Shown here in pieces: positions 1 through 9,174 of a stretch of DNA of 64,000 nucleotides. Every line of letters begins with the position of its first letter. The stretch's first letter is position 1. The notes under the pieces are model-generated. The model did not search any database, had not been told where the DNA came from, and worked only from the letters and a program-made list of their open reading frames with translations. This DNA is from Brevibacterium sp. p3-SID960 (GTDB lineage: Bacteria > Actinomycetota > Actinomycetes > Actinomycetales > Brevibacteriaceae), in contig NZ_JALXKS010000003.1 of assembly GCF_025144725.1 (NCBI RefSeq), positions 1 through 64,000 on the forward strand. The letters are read 5' to 3'. The position numbers and the translations under genes are program-made.

Positions 1-53
1 GGGACCCGGCCGGATGTGGTGCTCACGACGCAGGCGACGCCGGCATCGGCTGG

Positions 54-2261
54 CTAACGGCGGTGGAACACGCTGGCCGGCCACAGGCGGGCGAGCAGCG
101 ACGTGCCGCGCGGCGTCACACGGTCGTAGTGCGTGCGTACCGACTCGACGGCCTCGTCGATCCCGGGCTTGTCGATGTGCGGTGCCGCATGCTTCAGGTC
201 GCTGCGCGACCGGTCCAGATAGCGTGCCTGGTCGACAGCCTCCCCGAGATCCTCGAACACAGCCGGCAGGTAGTCGGCATCGGCTGACTGCTCGGCGACC
301 GCATCGCGCAGCTCATTGAGGTGGTCGCGCACCGGGAGCGAGGCGGCCGGCGCCAGCTTGTAGTCGACGCCGAGCGCATGGATCTCCTCCCACACCGCCT
401 CGGGATCAAGCGGTTCAGCCAGGCGCCTGCGGCGCTGCAGAATACGCACCAGCGCCGGCAGCGCGGCCAGCAGGAGCAGCGCCAGAACCGCCATGGGGAT
501 CCACCACAGAGGCATGCCGTCGGCCTCAGCGTCAGCTCCGGCGGTCTCGTCTTCGGCTGCCGGGGTGGTCTCCGCGGCTGTCGGCTCCTCGGAGGCCTCT
601 TCTGTGGCCTCCTCGGTCGGCTCTTCCGTCGGCTCATCTTCAGCGCCTGCGCTGCCGTCGGTCTGCGACCACGGTGGGGGAGTGCCGGCTGGCCCGCCGG
701 GGGTCGGCTCGAAACGCACCCAGCCGATGCCGTCGAAGTACAGTTCCGGCCACGCATGCGCATCCGACATCGCCACTTCGTATGCATTCTCCCCGGTCTC
801 CTCACCGGGAGCGAACCCGACTGCGATGCGCGCAGGGATTCCAAGCGAGCGCGCCATCGCGGTCATCGTTCCGGAGAACTGCACACAGTAGCCGGACTTC
901 TCGGAGAGGAAGTCGGCGATCGCATCACTGGAGGCCTCTTCCGGTGCGTCGAGGGAGTACTCGAACTGATCCGAGCGGAAGTACTCCTGAAGCATGACGG
1001 CCTGCTCCCACGGGTTGCCGGCACCAGCGGTGACCTCGTCAGCGGTATCGCTGACGACGCTCGGCATGTCATCAGGCAGTGCGAGGGTGTCGGCGAACTG
1101 GCCGGCCGTCACCGGCTCTGAGGATGTCAGCTCCTCAGCAGTCGGCTCGACCGAGGTGTAGGTGACGCTGTACTCCTGATCGGCGGCGATCTCTCCGTTG
1201 CCGACGATCGTGAGCGTGTCTTTGTCGAAGATCCAGCGCCGTGACACGCCATCGACCTGCGCCGGCGCGTAAGGGGCCGGCAGATAGGACTGATCGAACC
1301 CGCCGACGTTGACATTCATCGTCTGCTCCGTCGTCGTCGTGTCGGTGCTGACGCCCTGCGGGTTCGGCAGTCCGTCAACGGCGATGGCGAAGGGATCGAT
1401 GTCGAACTCTGCGGGCTTCCATGTCTGCCCGTCGAACTCCGAGACCGAGGTCAGCCGGATCGGCGGCTGCAGCGGGTCGCTGCTGGAATAGGCGAGGACC
1501 GGTTTGTCACTCTGGTCGGCGAGGTTGCTGCGCAGGTCGAGGAACGGGTTGACGACGGTGATGTCGGCCTGCTGCGCCTGCCGGGGCGGACGCACCGAGA
1601 CGTCCGGCAGCAGCACTGGGATGCCGACACCGAGCAGCAGCGCCAGACCGCCGGCCAGCAGCGGGGGCAGCGGGCCGAACGATTCCGCCTGCTCGAAGTA
1701 CGGGGCGAGCATGAGCACGATGAAGGCGGCTCCGACGGCAGCGAAGTGCCACCAGCGCAGTTCGTTCGGGGCCAGGAACACCGGGATGCAGTAGACGAGC
1801 AGCAGCAGCACTCCGGCGACCTTGGGCACGTGCAGGTCGGAGACGAGCCCGTCGATGAGCATGGTGATGAGGCCGAAGCCGACGATGAGGATGGTGGTGA
1901 ACCCGGGAGTCGAATCGGCAGGCGCGATGACCTTGTACATGTCATCGATTCCGGCGCCGAGCCGGGCGAACAGCTCGAGCATCGATGCCGGCGTCGGCAG
2001 GATCCCGAACGCCAGGGTGTGCGGCACACACAGGATGAGGACGGCGAGGAGGCCGATGACCAGCTGCAGCAGCACGGTCAGGCCTGAAGCCTGGATCCGG
2101 GAGCTCATGCGCAGCAGCGCACCGGAGAGTGCGACGACGAGCACGATGATGAGCACCGGCGGCAGCCAGTTGAAGTCGATGAACACACTCGACATCGCCG
2201 CTGCCAGCAGGGACATCGAGGCGATGACGGCCAGTGTGCCGATCCACAGACGTGAGTTCAT
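54..2261 (-). CDS. Membrane transglutaminase-like protein (TgpA/DUF3488 type)
   Basis: This is a 735-residue membrane protein with several N-terminal transmembrane segments, a large extracytoplasmic transglutaminase-like domain, a Glu/Thr/Ala-rich linker, one more membrane segment and a cytoplasmic tail. The papain-like fold shows Cys459 (in GYCVQF) and His502 (in DAHAWPE), followed by a GWVRFEPTPG stretch, so the catalytic pair is intact. The start at 2261 has GGAGG six bases upstream and overlaps the DUF58 stop by 4 bases; a longer open frame upstream runs through the DUF58 gene and is ignored. It is the last gene of the moxR-DUF58-transglutaminase operon, a widespread trio thought to act in envelope or protein-complex maturation. 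The substrate is unknown. Confidence 0.88.
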   Translation of the reverse strand: MNSRLWIGTLAVIASMSLLAAAMSSVFIDFNWLPPVLIIVLVVALSGALLRMSSRIQASGLTVLLQLVIGLLAVLILCVPHTLAFGILPTPASMLELFARLGAGIDDMYKVIAPADSTPGFTTILIVGFGLITMLIDGLVSDLHVPKVAGVLLLLVYCIPVFLAPNELRWWHFAAVGAAFIVLMLAPYFEQAESFGPLPPLLAGGLALLLGVGIPVLLPDVSVRPPRQAQQADITVVNPFLDLRSNLADQSDKPVLAYSSSDPLQPPIRLTSVSEFDGQTWKPAEFDIDPFAIAVDGLPNPQGVSTDTTTTEQTMNVNVGGFDQSYLPAPYAPAQVDGVSRRWIFDKDTLTIVGNGEIAADQEYSVTYTSVEPTAEELTSSEPVTAGQFADTLALPDDMPSVVSDTADEVTAGAGNPWEQAVMLQEYFRSDQFEYSLDAPEEASSDAIADFLSEKSGYCVQFSGTMTAMARSLGIPARIAVGFAPGEETGENAYEVAMSDAHAWPELYFDGIGWVRFEPTPGGPAGTPPPWSQTDGSAGAEDEPTEEPTEEATEEASEEPTAAETTPAAEDETAGADAEADGMPLWWIPMAVLALLLLAALPALVRILQRRRRLAEPLDPEAVWEEIHALGVDYKLAPAASLPVRDHLNELRDAVAEQSADADYLPAVFEDLGEAVDQARYLDRSRSDLKHAAPHIDKPGIDEAVESVRTHYDRVTPRGTSLLARLWPASVFHRR

Positions 2262-3406
2262 CTGCGCCTCCTTCCCAATCGCTTCCATTCCTGCGGGATC
2301 GCATGCCCGGTGGCGGACACACCGTCGACGCCGCCGGCGTCGAGGTCGAGGTCCGCGGCGATGAGCCGGCGGCTGCGGGTGCCGCGCGGCAGGGCCGACT
2401 CCAGTGCGCTCGCCCGCTGTGGGGTCATCGCGCACACCGCCACATCGGCAGCTCCCGAGACCCCGCGAAGGGTGCCCGGCAGCTCGGTGCCGCCGGTTTC
2501 GTAGCTGGCCAGGGCCAGGCGCAAACGCTCCGCCCCGCGGGTCTCGCGCACCGGATGCAGTGTGCCGTCGATGCAGCACAGCACCTCGTAGCCGGCCGAG
2601 AAGTACACGGAAGCCAGCGACTGGGCAGCCGAGATGAGCACCTCGGCGGCCGGATCGGGATGGTCACCGGCACCTGCGGTGTCGAGCAGGATGACAGCGA
2701 AGGGATGCTCCTCCTCGGCCTCGTGGCGGACCATGAGCTCATCGTGGCGGGCAGTGGAGGACCAGTGGATATGGCGCAGGTCGTCGCCGGGGACGTACTC
2801 GCGGGTGTCGAAGTCCCTGCTCGTGCCCCCGCGCAGCGCGCGCGAGGTGTCGGCCATCGGCTGGGCGAGCCCGGCCTTGGGCGGGCGCGGCATCTGCTCC
2901 AGGCGCGGGGCGACCGCGATGTCGAAGCCGCGCAGCAGCGTGTGCGAGACCGCTGAGAGACCGAAGGGACCCTCGAAGGACACGGCCACCCCGTCGACAC
3001 CGCTGACCCCGCGCTGGGTGGGTGTGCATTCGGCCTCGACGGTCACCGAGGACGAGGCGCTAATGCCCGGTACTCGGACGCCCTGGTCCTCACCGAGGCC
3101 CGGCCGGAAGGTCAGGTCGACGCCGAAGGGGCCGATCGGCAGCGGGGTCCGGTTGCGCAGGGCCGCGCGCAGCAGCAGGGGGCGGCCCACCTCAGCGACG
3201 GGGGTGCCGTCGACGCTGCGCACGGCCGCGGTAAGCGCGACCTCCATCCGGCGGCTCGTGATGACCGCCAGCAGCAGGCTGAGGGCGACGAGGCCGATGA
3301 GCAGGACCCCGGCCGGCAGCATGCCCGGCAGTGAGAACCGGTATGCGGCGATGATGAGCGCGATGCCGGCGATGAGGAAGACGAAACCCGAGGTGGTGAG
3401 CCTCAT
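2258..3406 (-). CDS. DUF58 domain protein
   Basis: The 382-residue product has two closely spaced N-terminal membrane segments (about residues 7-55) and a cytoplasmic part. Within this is the DUF58 signature, with Asp-Thr-Arg-Glu-Tyr-Val-Pro-Gly-Asp-Asp followed by a conserved His-Trp (about residues 203-218), and a von Willebrand-A-like region after it. It overlaps moxR upstream and the transglutaminase gene downstream by 4 bases each, so the three are translationally coupled. Known DUF58 proteins partner with MoxR ATPases; a specific role here cannot be read from sequence. Confidence 0.88.
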   Translation of the reverse strand: MRLTTSGFVFLIAGIALIIAAYRFSLPGMLPAGVLLIGLVALSLLLAVITSRRMEVALTAAVRSVDGTPVAEVGRPLLLRAALRNRTPLPIGPFGVDLTFRPGLGEDQGVRVPGISASSSVTVEAECTPTQRGVSGVDGVAVSFEGPFGLSAVSHTLLRGFDIAVAPRLEQMPRPPKAGLAQPMADTSRALRGGTSRDFDTREYVPGDDLRHIHWSSTARHDELMVRHEAEEEHPFAVILLDTAGAGDHPDPAAEVLISAAQSLASVYFSAGYEVLCCIDGTLHPVRETRGAERLRLALASYETGGTELPGTLRGVSGAADVAVCAMTPQRASALESALPRGTRSRRLIAADLDLDAGGVDGVSATGHAIPQEWKRLGRRRR

Positions 3407-4524
3407 GAGCGCACGGGCGTGCGGCTCAGCGTCGCCCGGATGATCTCCGCTGCGTGTTCGTGGTCCTCACCGTCATGGGTGATGATCCGGTGGGCGAGCA
3501 CGTCGACGGCCAGCGCCTGCACATCGGCGGGGGTGGCGTAACCGCGGCCGTGCAGCACTGCGTGCGCCTTCGCCGCGCGCAGCAGCTGCACCCCGCCGCG
3601 TGGGGAGGAGCCGAGTGCGACGGCCGGGTCGCTGCGGGTGGCCTCGAGCAGGGCGACGACGTAGGCGCGCAGCTCGTGGGTCGCACCGATGTGGCGGACG
3701 ATCTCACGGGCCTGCATGATCTCCTCCAGCGAGGTCACCGCCGACAGCTTGGCCAGTGGGTCGTGGTCGACGTGGTGGTCGAGCAGTTCGATCTCCGAGG
3801 CCTGATCCGGGTAGCCGATCGAGACTCGGGCGGTGAAGCGGTCGCGCTGCGCCTCGGGCAGCGAGTAGGTGCCCTCCATGTCGATGGGGTTCTGGGTGGC
3901 GACCACCATGAACGGCGCCGGCAGCGGATAGGTGGTGCCGTCGATGCTGGCCTGCGATTCGGCCATGCACTCCAGCATCGCCGACTGCGTCTTGGGTGAG
4001 GCGCGGTTGATCTCATCGGCGATGACGATGTTGGCGAACACAGGCCCGGGCCGGAACTCGAAGTGGCGTGACTGCTGGTTGAACAGGTTGACGCCGATGA
4101 CATCGCTGGGCAGCAGGTCCGGGGTGAACTGGATGCGCTTGACCGAACCGTCGACGACGCGGCCGAGCGACTTGGCCAGCAGCGTCTTGCCGACCCCGGG
4201 GACGTCTTCGAGCAGCAGATGGCCGCCGGCCAGCAGCGTGATGAGCGCGATCTGCACGACCCGGTCCTTGCCGTCGAGCACCGCGTTCATCGCCCGGCGG
4301 GCGTTCTCGGCGATGCGCTGAACATGCTGGATGCGCGGATCGACACCCTGCTGTCCGGCCGGAGCCGCCGGCTGGCTGCTGATGAGCGGCGCCTGGGCTC
4401 CGCTCGGCTGCGACCCGACCGCCGATGAACCGTGGGCGGGCTGCTGCGACTGTGGGACGGGATAGCCGGACTCGCGTGCCTGGCGGCGCGAAAGCGGCTG
4501 CTGCGGATCGCTCGGAATGCTCAT
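3403..4524 (-). CDS. moxR: MoxR-family AAA+ ATPase
   Basis: This is a 373-residue AAA+ protein. A Pro/Gln/Ser-rich N-terminal tail (about 60 residues) precedes the ATPase core, with Walker A GVGKT (Lys113), Walker B ending Asp170-Glu171, and the MoxR-type EINRASPKTQSAMLE segment. MoxR proteins act as chaperone-like ATPases, often on partners with von Willebrand-A domains such as the DUF58 protein encoded next. The start at 4524 has GGAG just upstream; an alternative ATG lies at 4533. It is the first gene of the minus-strand trio and diverges from mraZ. Confidence 0.9.
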   Translation of the reverse strand: MSIPSDPQQPLSRRQARESGYPVPQSQQPAHGSSAVGSQPSGAQAPLISSQPAAPAGQQGVDPRIQHVQRIAENARRAMNAVLDGKDRVVQIALITLLAGGHLLLEDVPGVGKTLLAKSLGRVVDGSVKRIQFTPDLLPSDVIGVNLFNQQSRHFEFRPGPVFANIVIADEINRASPKTQSAMLECMAESQASIDGTTYPLPAPFMVVATQNPIDMEGTYSLPEAQRDRFTARVSIGYPDQASEIELLDHHVDHDPLAKLSAVTSLEEIMQAREIVRHIGATHELRAYVVALLEATRSDPAVALGSSPRGGVQLLRAAKAHAVLHGRGYATPADVQALAVDVLAHRIITHDGEDHEHAAEIIRATLSRTPVRS

Positions 4525-4838
4525 AGGCTCCATTGTCCCCGACGAGGCGGTTCGACTCCACCTCGCCCGCCTCGTCGCCCCCTCTCCACCCCTCAACCCG
4601 CTCGCCACCACCGGCTGCACCACTTCCCACCACCGGTCACCCCACATCCCTCCACACAGCCCCCAGAACCTGCCGTTTCAGGCCCGCGGCCGCCTCGGCG
4701 ACGGCCAGAAGCACACTGCTGCCAGCTCAGCCACGGTCTCGGGTGCAGATCTTTGCCCAAAAACCCCACTTTCTACCACTGGTCTGACCAGCGAAAACAT
4801 CGAGAAGTTCGCCACAGATAGGCCGGTGTATAGAAAAG
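4525..4838. other. Divergent intergenic region, moxR / mraZ
   Basis: About 310 bases without a convincing gene separate the minus-strand moxR operon from the plus-strand mraZ control region. The moxR-proximal half is C-rich. A TATAGA hexamer at 4829-4834 is a weak -10 candidate for the dcw operon, without a good -35. Short open frames here have no recognisable product or Shine-Dalgarno. Confidence 0.5.
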
Positions 4839-4863
4839 GTGGGGGAAAGTGGAGTACAGTGGT
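4839..4863 (+). promoter_or_regulatory. MraZ box (three GTGGN repeats, 10-bp period)
   Basis: GTGGG (4839), GTGGA (4849) and GTGGT (4859) are spaced exactly 10 bp apart, so each lies on the same helix face. They end 39 bp before the mraZ start. Known MraZ proteins bind tandem TGGGN-type repeats with 5-bp spacers upstream of their own gene and repress the dcw operon. The arrangement here matches that pattern. Confidence 0.8.
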
Positions 4864-4902
4864 TGCTATCGGAACCGGGTGGTTTCGAAAGGGGTGAGCG
4901 AC

Positions 4903-5334
4903 ATGTTCTTGGGGACGCATCTCCTGCGCCTTGATGACAAAGGTCGGCTCATCCTGCCTGCGAAGTTTCGCAACGAGCTTGAGAACGGTCTCGTTCTCAC
5001 CCGCGGCCAGGAGCGCTGCCTCACCCTGTTCTCCACGCGGGAGTTCGAGAGCGTCCACGAGCAGATGCGATCGGCGCCGATGACGAGCAAGGAAGCGCGG
5101 GACTACCTGCGTGTCTTCCTCTCCGGAGCCTCCGCAGAACAACCGGATAAGCAGGGGCGCATCACCGTTCCGCAGATCCTGCGCCGCTACGCCGGCCTGG
5201 GTCGCGACGTCGCAGTCATCGGCATGGGCAACCGTGCAGAGATCTGGGATGCACCGACATGGGAGACCTACCTGGCAGAGACCGAGCAGGGCTTCGCCGA
5301 TCGGTCCGACGAGGTGATTCCCGGTGTGATCTAG
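4903..5334 (+). CDS. mraZ: Transcriptional regulator MraZ
   Basis: A 143-residue protein, the usual length for MraZ, made of two SpoVT/AbrB-like half domains. Each contains the Asp-x-x-Gly-Arg signature (DDKGRLILP near residue 11 and DKQGRITVP near residue 83). MraZ forms a ring oligomer that binds repeated boxes upstream of its gene. The ATG at 4903 is preceded by GAAAGGGGTGAG; an earlier in-frame ATG at 4849 lies inside the operator and lacks a ribosome site. It is the first gene of the dcw cluster. Confidence 0.95.
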   Translation: MFLGTHLLRLDDKGRLILPAKFRNELENGLVLTRGQERCLTLFSTREFESVHEQMRSAPMTSKEARDYLRVFLSGASAEQPDKQGRITVPQILRRYAGLGRDVAVIGMGNRAEIWDAPTWETYLAETEQGFADRSDEVIPGVI

Positions 5335-5514
5335 CCGCTGGGCTGAGATCCTCGCCCGCCTGATGGTTTTGGGATACTTCCCCGGTTCCAAAGCCCTCCG
5401 GTCCTGACGCACTTCCCCGGTGGCAGGGCACAGGCGGACGAGGTTCTGGCCCCAGCGGCATCGCGCACCACCGCGACCAGCACCATCACCGCTCGACGAT
5501 GAAGAGGAGGAGAC

Positions 5515-6531
5515 ATGGCACAGGCACCGCACACCCCCGTCCTGCTTGAGCGCTGCGTCCAGCTCCTCGGCCATGGGGTCGCCGCCGCCGAGGCGGAGGG
5601 CATCACTCCGGTCATCGTCGACGCGACGCTCGGGGCAGGTGGGCACAGCGAGGGCATCCTCGATGCCTTCCCGCAGGTCATGCTCATCGGCATCGACCGC
5701 GACCCGCACGCCCTTGAGGTCGCAGGCACGCGGCTGGCCGGTTACGGAGAGCGCTTCGAAGCCTTTCACGCCACCGACGATGAGATGGCGTCGGTCATCG
5801 CCCGCGCCGGGCACAGCGCCGTCAGCGGTGTGCTGTTCGACCTCGGGGTCTCCTCGATGCACCTCGATGAGGACGCCCGGGGTTTCAGCTACGCCCGCTC
5901 AGCTCCGCTGGACATGCGGATGGATCCCGATGATGAGCTCACCGCCGCGCAGGTGCTCAACACCTACCCGGAGGCGGAGCTGGCACGCATCCTGCGCGAC
6001 TACGGCGAGGAGCGCTATGCCCGCAAGATCGCCCGCGTCATTGCGGCCGACCGGGAAGAGACGCCCTGGGAGACTTCCGACCAGCTTGTCGCGATGCTCC
6101 AGCGAGTCATCCCGCAGCCGGTCGGGCAGCGCAACCGCTCGCATCCGGCCAAGCGCACGTTCCAGGCGCTGCGCATCGAGGTCAACGCCGAACTCGACAT
6201 CCTCCGCTCAGCCCTGACCCAGGCGCTCGACGCTGTGCATGTCGGCGGGGTCGTCGTCGTCGAGTCCTACCAGTCGCTGGAGGACACGATCGTCAAGCGC
6301 GCCTTCCGCACCGGTCTGGAGAGCCAGGCACCGGCTGGCCTGCCGGTCATCCCACCCGAGCTGCAGCCCTGGCTGACCGCACTGACCCGCGGGGCCGAGA
6401 AGGCTGCGGCCGAGGAGATCGAGAGCAACCCGCGGGCCGCCTCCGTGCGCCTGCGCGCCGTGCAGAAGACCCGCCGCATAGACCGCACGAAGACAGCAGC
6501 ATCGCAGATGAAAGGTGACCGTTCCTCATGA
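5515..6531 (+). CDS. rsmH: 16S rRNA (cytosine-1402-N4)-methyltransferase
   Basis: This is a 338-residue SAM-dependent methyltransferase with the glycine-rich motif DATLGAGGHSEGIL near residue 38 and the RsmH signature GVLFDLGVSSMHLD near residue 104. It N4-methylates C1402 of 16S rRNA. A strong GAGGAGGAG site lies just upstream of the ATG. The 180-bp gap after mraZ holds no gene, only two copies of an 11-base ACTTCCCCGGT string (5376 and 5411). The last 4 bases overlap ftsL. Confidence 0.95.
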   Translation: MAQAPHTPVLLERCVQLLGHGVAAAEAEGITPVIVDATLGAGGHSEGILDAFPQVMLIGIDRDPHALEVAGTRLAGYGERFEAFHATDDEMASVIARAGHSAVSGVLFDLGVSSMHLDEDARGFSYARSAPLDMRMDPDDELTAAQVLNTYPEAELARILRDYGEERYARKIARVIAADREETPWETSDQLVAMLQRVIPQPVGQRNRSHPAKRTFQALRIEVNAELDILRSALTQALDAVHVGGVVVVESYQSLEDTIVKRAFRTGLESQAPAGLPVIPPELQPWLTALTRGAEKAAAEEIESNPRAASVRLRAVQKTRRIDRTKTAASQMKGDRSS

Positions 6532-7097
6532 GCCCCGTCGCCCGCGCCGTCACGACCTCCGCCGTCCCGTCCCGCACGGCCCGCTCACGCACCGCGCCGC
6601 TGACCCGCAGCGAGGCGTCCCGCCTCAAGCTCATCGTTCCGGGCCTGGCCAAACGCCGCACACCGGCGGGCCTGATGTTCGTGGGGCTGCTGCTCATGGG
6701 GCTCGTCGCCGTGCTGCTGCTGAACATCTTCATCTCCCACAGCTCCTTCCAGGTCGAGAAGCTCACTGCTGAGCAGCGTCAGCTGCACAGCGAACGCGAC
6801 CGGCTGACCGAGGACATCTCCTACCGGGAGAGCCCGCAGTCGATCACCAAGTCCGCCGAGGAGATGGGCATGCGCCAGCCGACGCACGTGAAGTATCTGC
6901 GCCTGTCCGACGGGTCCGTCATCGACCCCGGCGAGGTGCCGGCTCTCAGCGAAGGCTCAGCAGAAAAGGTGCCGGGCCCGCGTGCCGATACCCGTGAAGC
7001 CGTCCGCCCGAACCTACGATCAGATGAGAAGCTCCCGGCAGTCGGCGACTCCGGCGCAGAGGAGCTCAGCCCACCGCAGCTCACCGTCCCGCGCTGA
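6528..7097 (+). CDS. ftsL: FtsL-like divisome protein
   Basis: A 189-residue bitopic protein. It has a basic cytoplasmic tail of about 45 residues, one membrane span (about 46-66), a short heptad-like helix (VEKLTAEQRQLHSERDRL) and a low-complexity extracytoplasmic tail. Size, topology and position between rsmH and the class B penicillin-binding protein identify it as FtsL, which with FtsB and FtsQ activates FtsWI. It overlaps rsmH by 4 bases. Sequence identity in this family is weak, so the name rests mainly on context. Confidence 0.82.
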   Translation: MSPVARAVTTSAVPSRTARSRTAPLTRSEASRLKLIVPGLAKRRTPAGLMFVGLLLMGLVAVLLLNIFISHSSFQVEKLTAEQRQLHSERDRLTEDISYRESPQSITKSAEEMGMRQPTHVKYLRLSDGSVIDPGEVPALSEGSAEKVPGPRADTREAVRPNLRSDEKLPAVGDSGAEELSPPQLTVPR

Positions 7098-7173
7098 CAC
7101 CGGAACCGGTGCTCGGGGGCTGCAGAGCACACAGGCCGAACAGCAGACAGCCGAACACCTGGGGGCAGACGTC

Positions 7174-9174
7174 ATGGGCAAGCCGCAGCAGCGGAAAACC
7201 GCCGCACGCACCGGCGCTTTCCAGCGGCGGCGACCCGCCGGCCAGACAGCGAAGCGATCCGCCCGCACCGGCAGCACCGGCGTACGCACAGCTGGAGGCA
7301 CTCGCGCCGCAGGCAGCACGTCCCGCACCCCGCGCAGCACCGCAGCCACAGCCCAGAGGCCGGCGGGCAGGGCAGCCGGGCCCAAGCGCACACCGGCGGC
7401 CACGCCGAAGACCCGCAAGCCCAAGCCCGTCCGGGTGGCCGATCCGCAGAAGCGGATGAAGCTCATCGCCATCTGCGCCGTCGCCCTCATCATCGCGATC
7501 ACCGGCAAGCTGTTCTACATCCAGGGGATGGACACCCGCCGGCTCGCCGAGCGGGCTCTCGACTCCCGGCTCGTGACCCTGGCCCTGCCGGCCTCCCGCG
7601 GGGTCATCCTCGCCGCAGACGGCACCGTGCTGGCCGACAACGCGATGCGCTACCGGCTGGTGGCCGACCAGCAGAACGTCGGCCAGTACAAGAACAAGGA
7701 CGGCGTCATCATCGGCGCCTGGGGTGCAGCCGAGCAGCTGGCAGAAGACCTCGACACCGACCCGGGCCTGCTCTACCCGATGCTGCACGGCGACCGGCAG
7801 TGGTCGGTCGTCGCCGACGGCATCACCGCCGAGGTGTGGCAGGCGATCAAGGCGCGTGAGATCCCGGGCATCACCGCTGATGAGTACGCCATCCGCTCAT
7901 ATCCGGCCGGTGCGGTCGGCGGCAACCTGCTCGGCTTCGTCGGCTCCGATGGCCAGGCGCTGGCCGGCCTCGAACTCCAGCACGATGACACCCTGCGCGG
8001 TCGCGACGGCGAACAGCAGTACGAGCGCGGCCTGTCCGGCGACATCATCCCGCTGGGCGACTCGAACATCACCCCGGCGGTCAACGGCCAGGGCCTGCAG
8101 CTCAGTCTTGACTCCGATGTGCAGTACTACGCCCAGCAGGCGATCGCCGACCAGGTCAAGAAGCACGAGGCCGAATGGGGCACGGTGACGATCTTCGAAG
8201 TCGGCACCGGACGCATCATCGCCGCCGCCGAGGCGCCGAGCGTCGACCCGAACAACCCCGGCGAAGCCGATGCCGAGGATCGCGGATCGCGGATCTTCTC
8301 CGGCTCCTTCGAACCCGGTTCGACAGCCAAGATGGTCACCGCTGCCGCGCTGCTCGACACCGGCAAGGCCGCCCCGACCGACGAGTTCGTCGTGCCGGAC
8401 AAGTGGAAGGCCCCCAACGGCGAGGAGTTCCGCGACTCCAGCAGCCACCCCGACCAGAAGCTCACCGTCGCCGGGATCCTGGAGGAGTCCTCGAACACCG
8501 GTACGATCCTCTCCGGTGACAAGCTCACCCTTGAGGAGCGCTACGAGTACCTGACGAGGTTCGGGTTCGGCCAGCCCAGCGGCATCGACTTCCCCGGCAC
8601 CACCCGCGGCCTGCTGTACCCGCCGGACGAATGGGACGGCCGCACCAAATACACCGTGATGTTCGGCCAGGGCGTGGCAGCCACCTCACTGCAGACCACA
8701 GCGGCGATGGCCACCATCGCCAACGGCGGGAAGAAGGTCGCCCCGCAGCTGGTGACCGGCACCGTCGACGACTCCGGCCGCGTGACCGATATCGCACCAG
8801 CCGATCCCGAACAGGTCATCAGCGAGAAGGCCGCAGGCGAGCTCATGCGGATGCTCGAAGGCGTTGTCGCCGAGGGCACTGGCCAGTCCGCGCAGGTCCC
8901 CGGCTACCGGGTGGCCGGCAAGACCGGCACTGCCCAGGCGCCGAATGAGAACGGACCCGGCTACGACGGCTACACTGCTTCCTTTGTCGGTGCGGCACCG
9001 GCCGAGGACCCGAAGATCGCCGTGTCGGTGACCCTGCAGCGGCCCCGCAAGGGCTACTACGGCGGCACCGCAGCGGCCCCGGTGTTCTCCGACGTCGCAG
9101 GATTCACCCTGCGCCATATGGGTGTGCCACCATCGACCGAGGAACCCGATCTCTACCCAGGGGAATGGAAGTAA
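7174..9174 (+). CDS. ftsI: Division-specific transpeptidase (PBP3/FtsI)
   Basis: A 666-residue class B penicillin-binding protein. A long basic Arg/Ala/Pro-rich cytoplasmic tail (about 90 residues) precedes one membrane span, a dimerisation domain and the transpeptidase domain. The catalytic motifs are all present: STAK with Ser383 and Lys386, SSN at 439-441 and KTG at Lys583. It cross-links septal peptidoglycan with FtsW. No PASTA domain is visible. The ATG at 7174 avoids a long overlap with ftsL; the frame is open further upstream, so the start is not certain. Confidence 0.93.
   Translation: MGKPQQRKTAARTGAFQRRRPAGQTAKRSARTGSTGVRTAGGTRAAGSTSRTPRSTAATAQRPAGRAAGPKRTPAATPKTRKPKPVRVADPQKRMKLIAICAVALIIAITGKLFYIQGMDTRRLAERALDSRLVTLALPASRGVILAADGTVLADNAMRYRLVADQQNVGQYKNKDGVIIGAWGAAEQLAEDLDTDPGLLYPMLHGDRQWSVVADGITAEVWQAIKAREIPGITADEYAIRSYPAGAVGGNLLGFVGSDGQALAGLELQHDDTLRGRDGEQQYERGLSGDIIPLGDSNITPAVNGQGLQLSLDSDVQYYAQQAIADQVKKHEAEWGTVTIFEVGTGRIIAAAEAPSVDPNNPGEADAEDRGSRIFSGSFEPGSTAKMVTAAALLDTGKAAPTDEFVVPDKWKAPNGEEFRDSSSHPDQKLTVAGILEESSNTGTILSGDKLTLEERYEYLTRFGFGQPSGIDFPGTTRGLLYPPDEWDGRTKYTVMFGQGVAATSLQTTAAMATIANGGKKVAPQLVTGTVDDSGRVTDIAPADPEQVISEKAAGELMRMLEGVVAEGTGQSAQVPGYRVAGKTGTAQAPNENGPGYDGYTASFVGAAPAEDPKIAVSVTLQRPRKGYYGGTAAAPVFSDVAGFTLRHMGVPPSTEEPDLYPGEWK

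Noticed and set aside
2261..2579. N-terminal extension of the transglutaminase reading frame
   Set aside because: The extra 106 residues are Arg/Gly/Pro-rich and lie inside the DUF58 gene; GGAGG at the 2261 ATG settles the start.
4545..4565. GGTTCGACTCC, resembling a tRNA T-loop, in the moxR-mraZ gap
   Set aside because: The flanks cannot form a T-stem or acceptor stem, and no anticodon arm can be found at the right distance.
5376..5421. Two copies of ACTTCCCCGGT, 35 bp apart, between mraZ and rsmH
   Set aside because: They do not match the MraZ repeat, have no symmetry and are not placed at a promoter; likely chance in a C-rich spacer.
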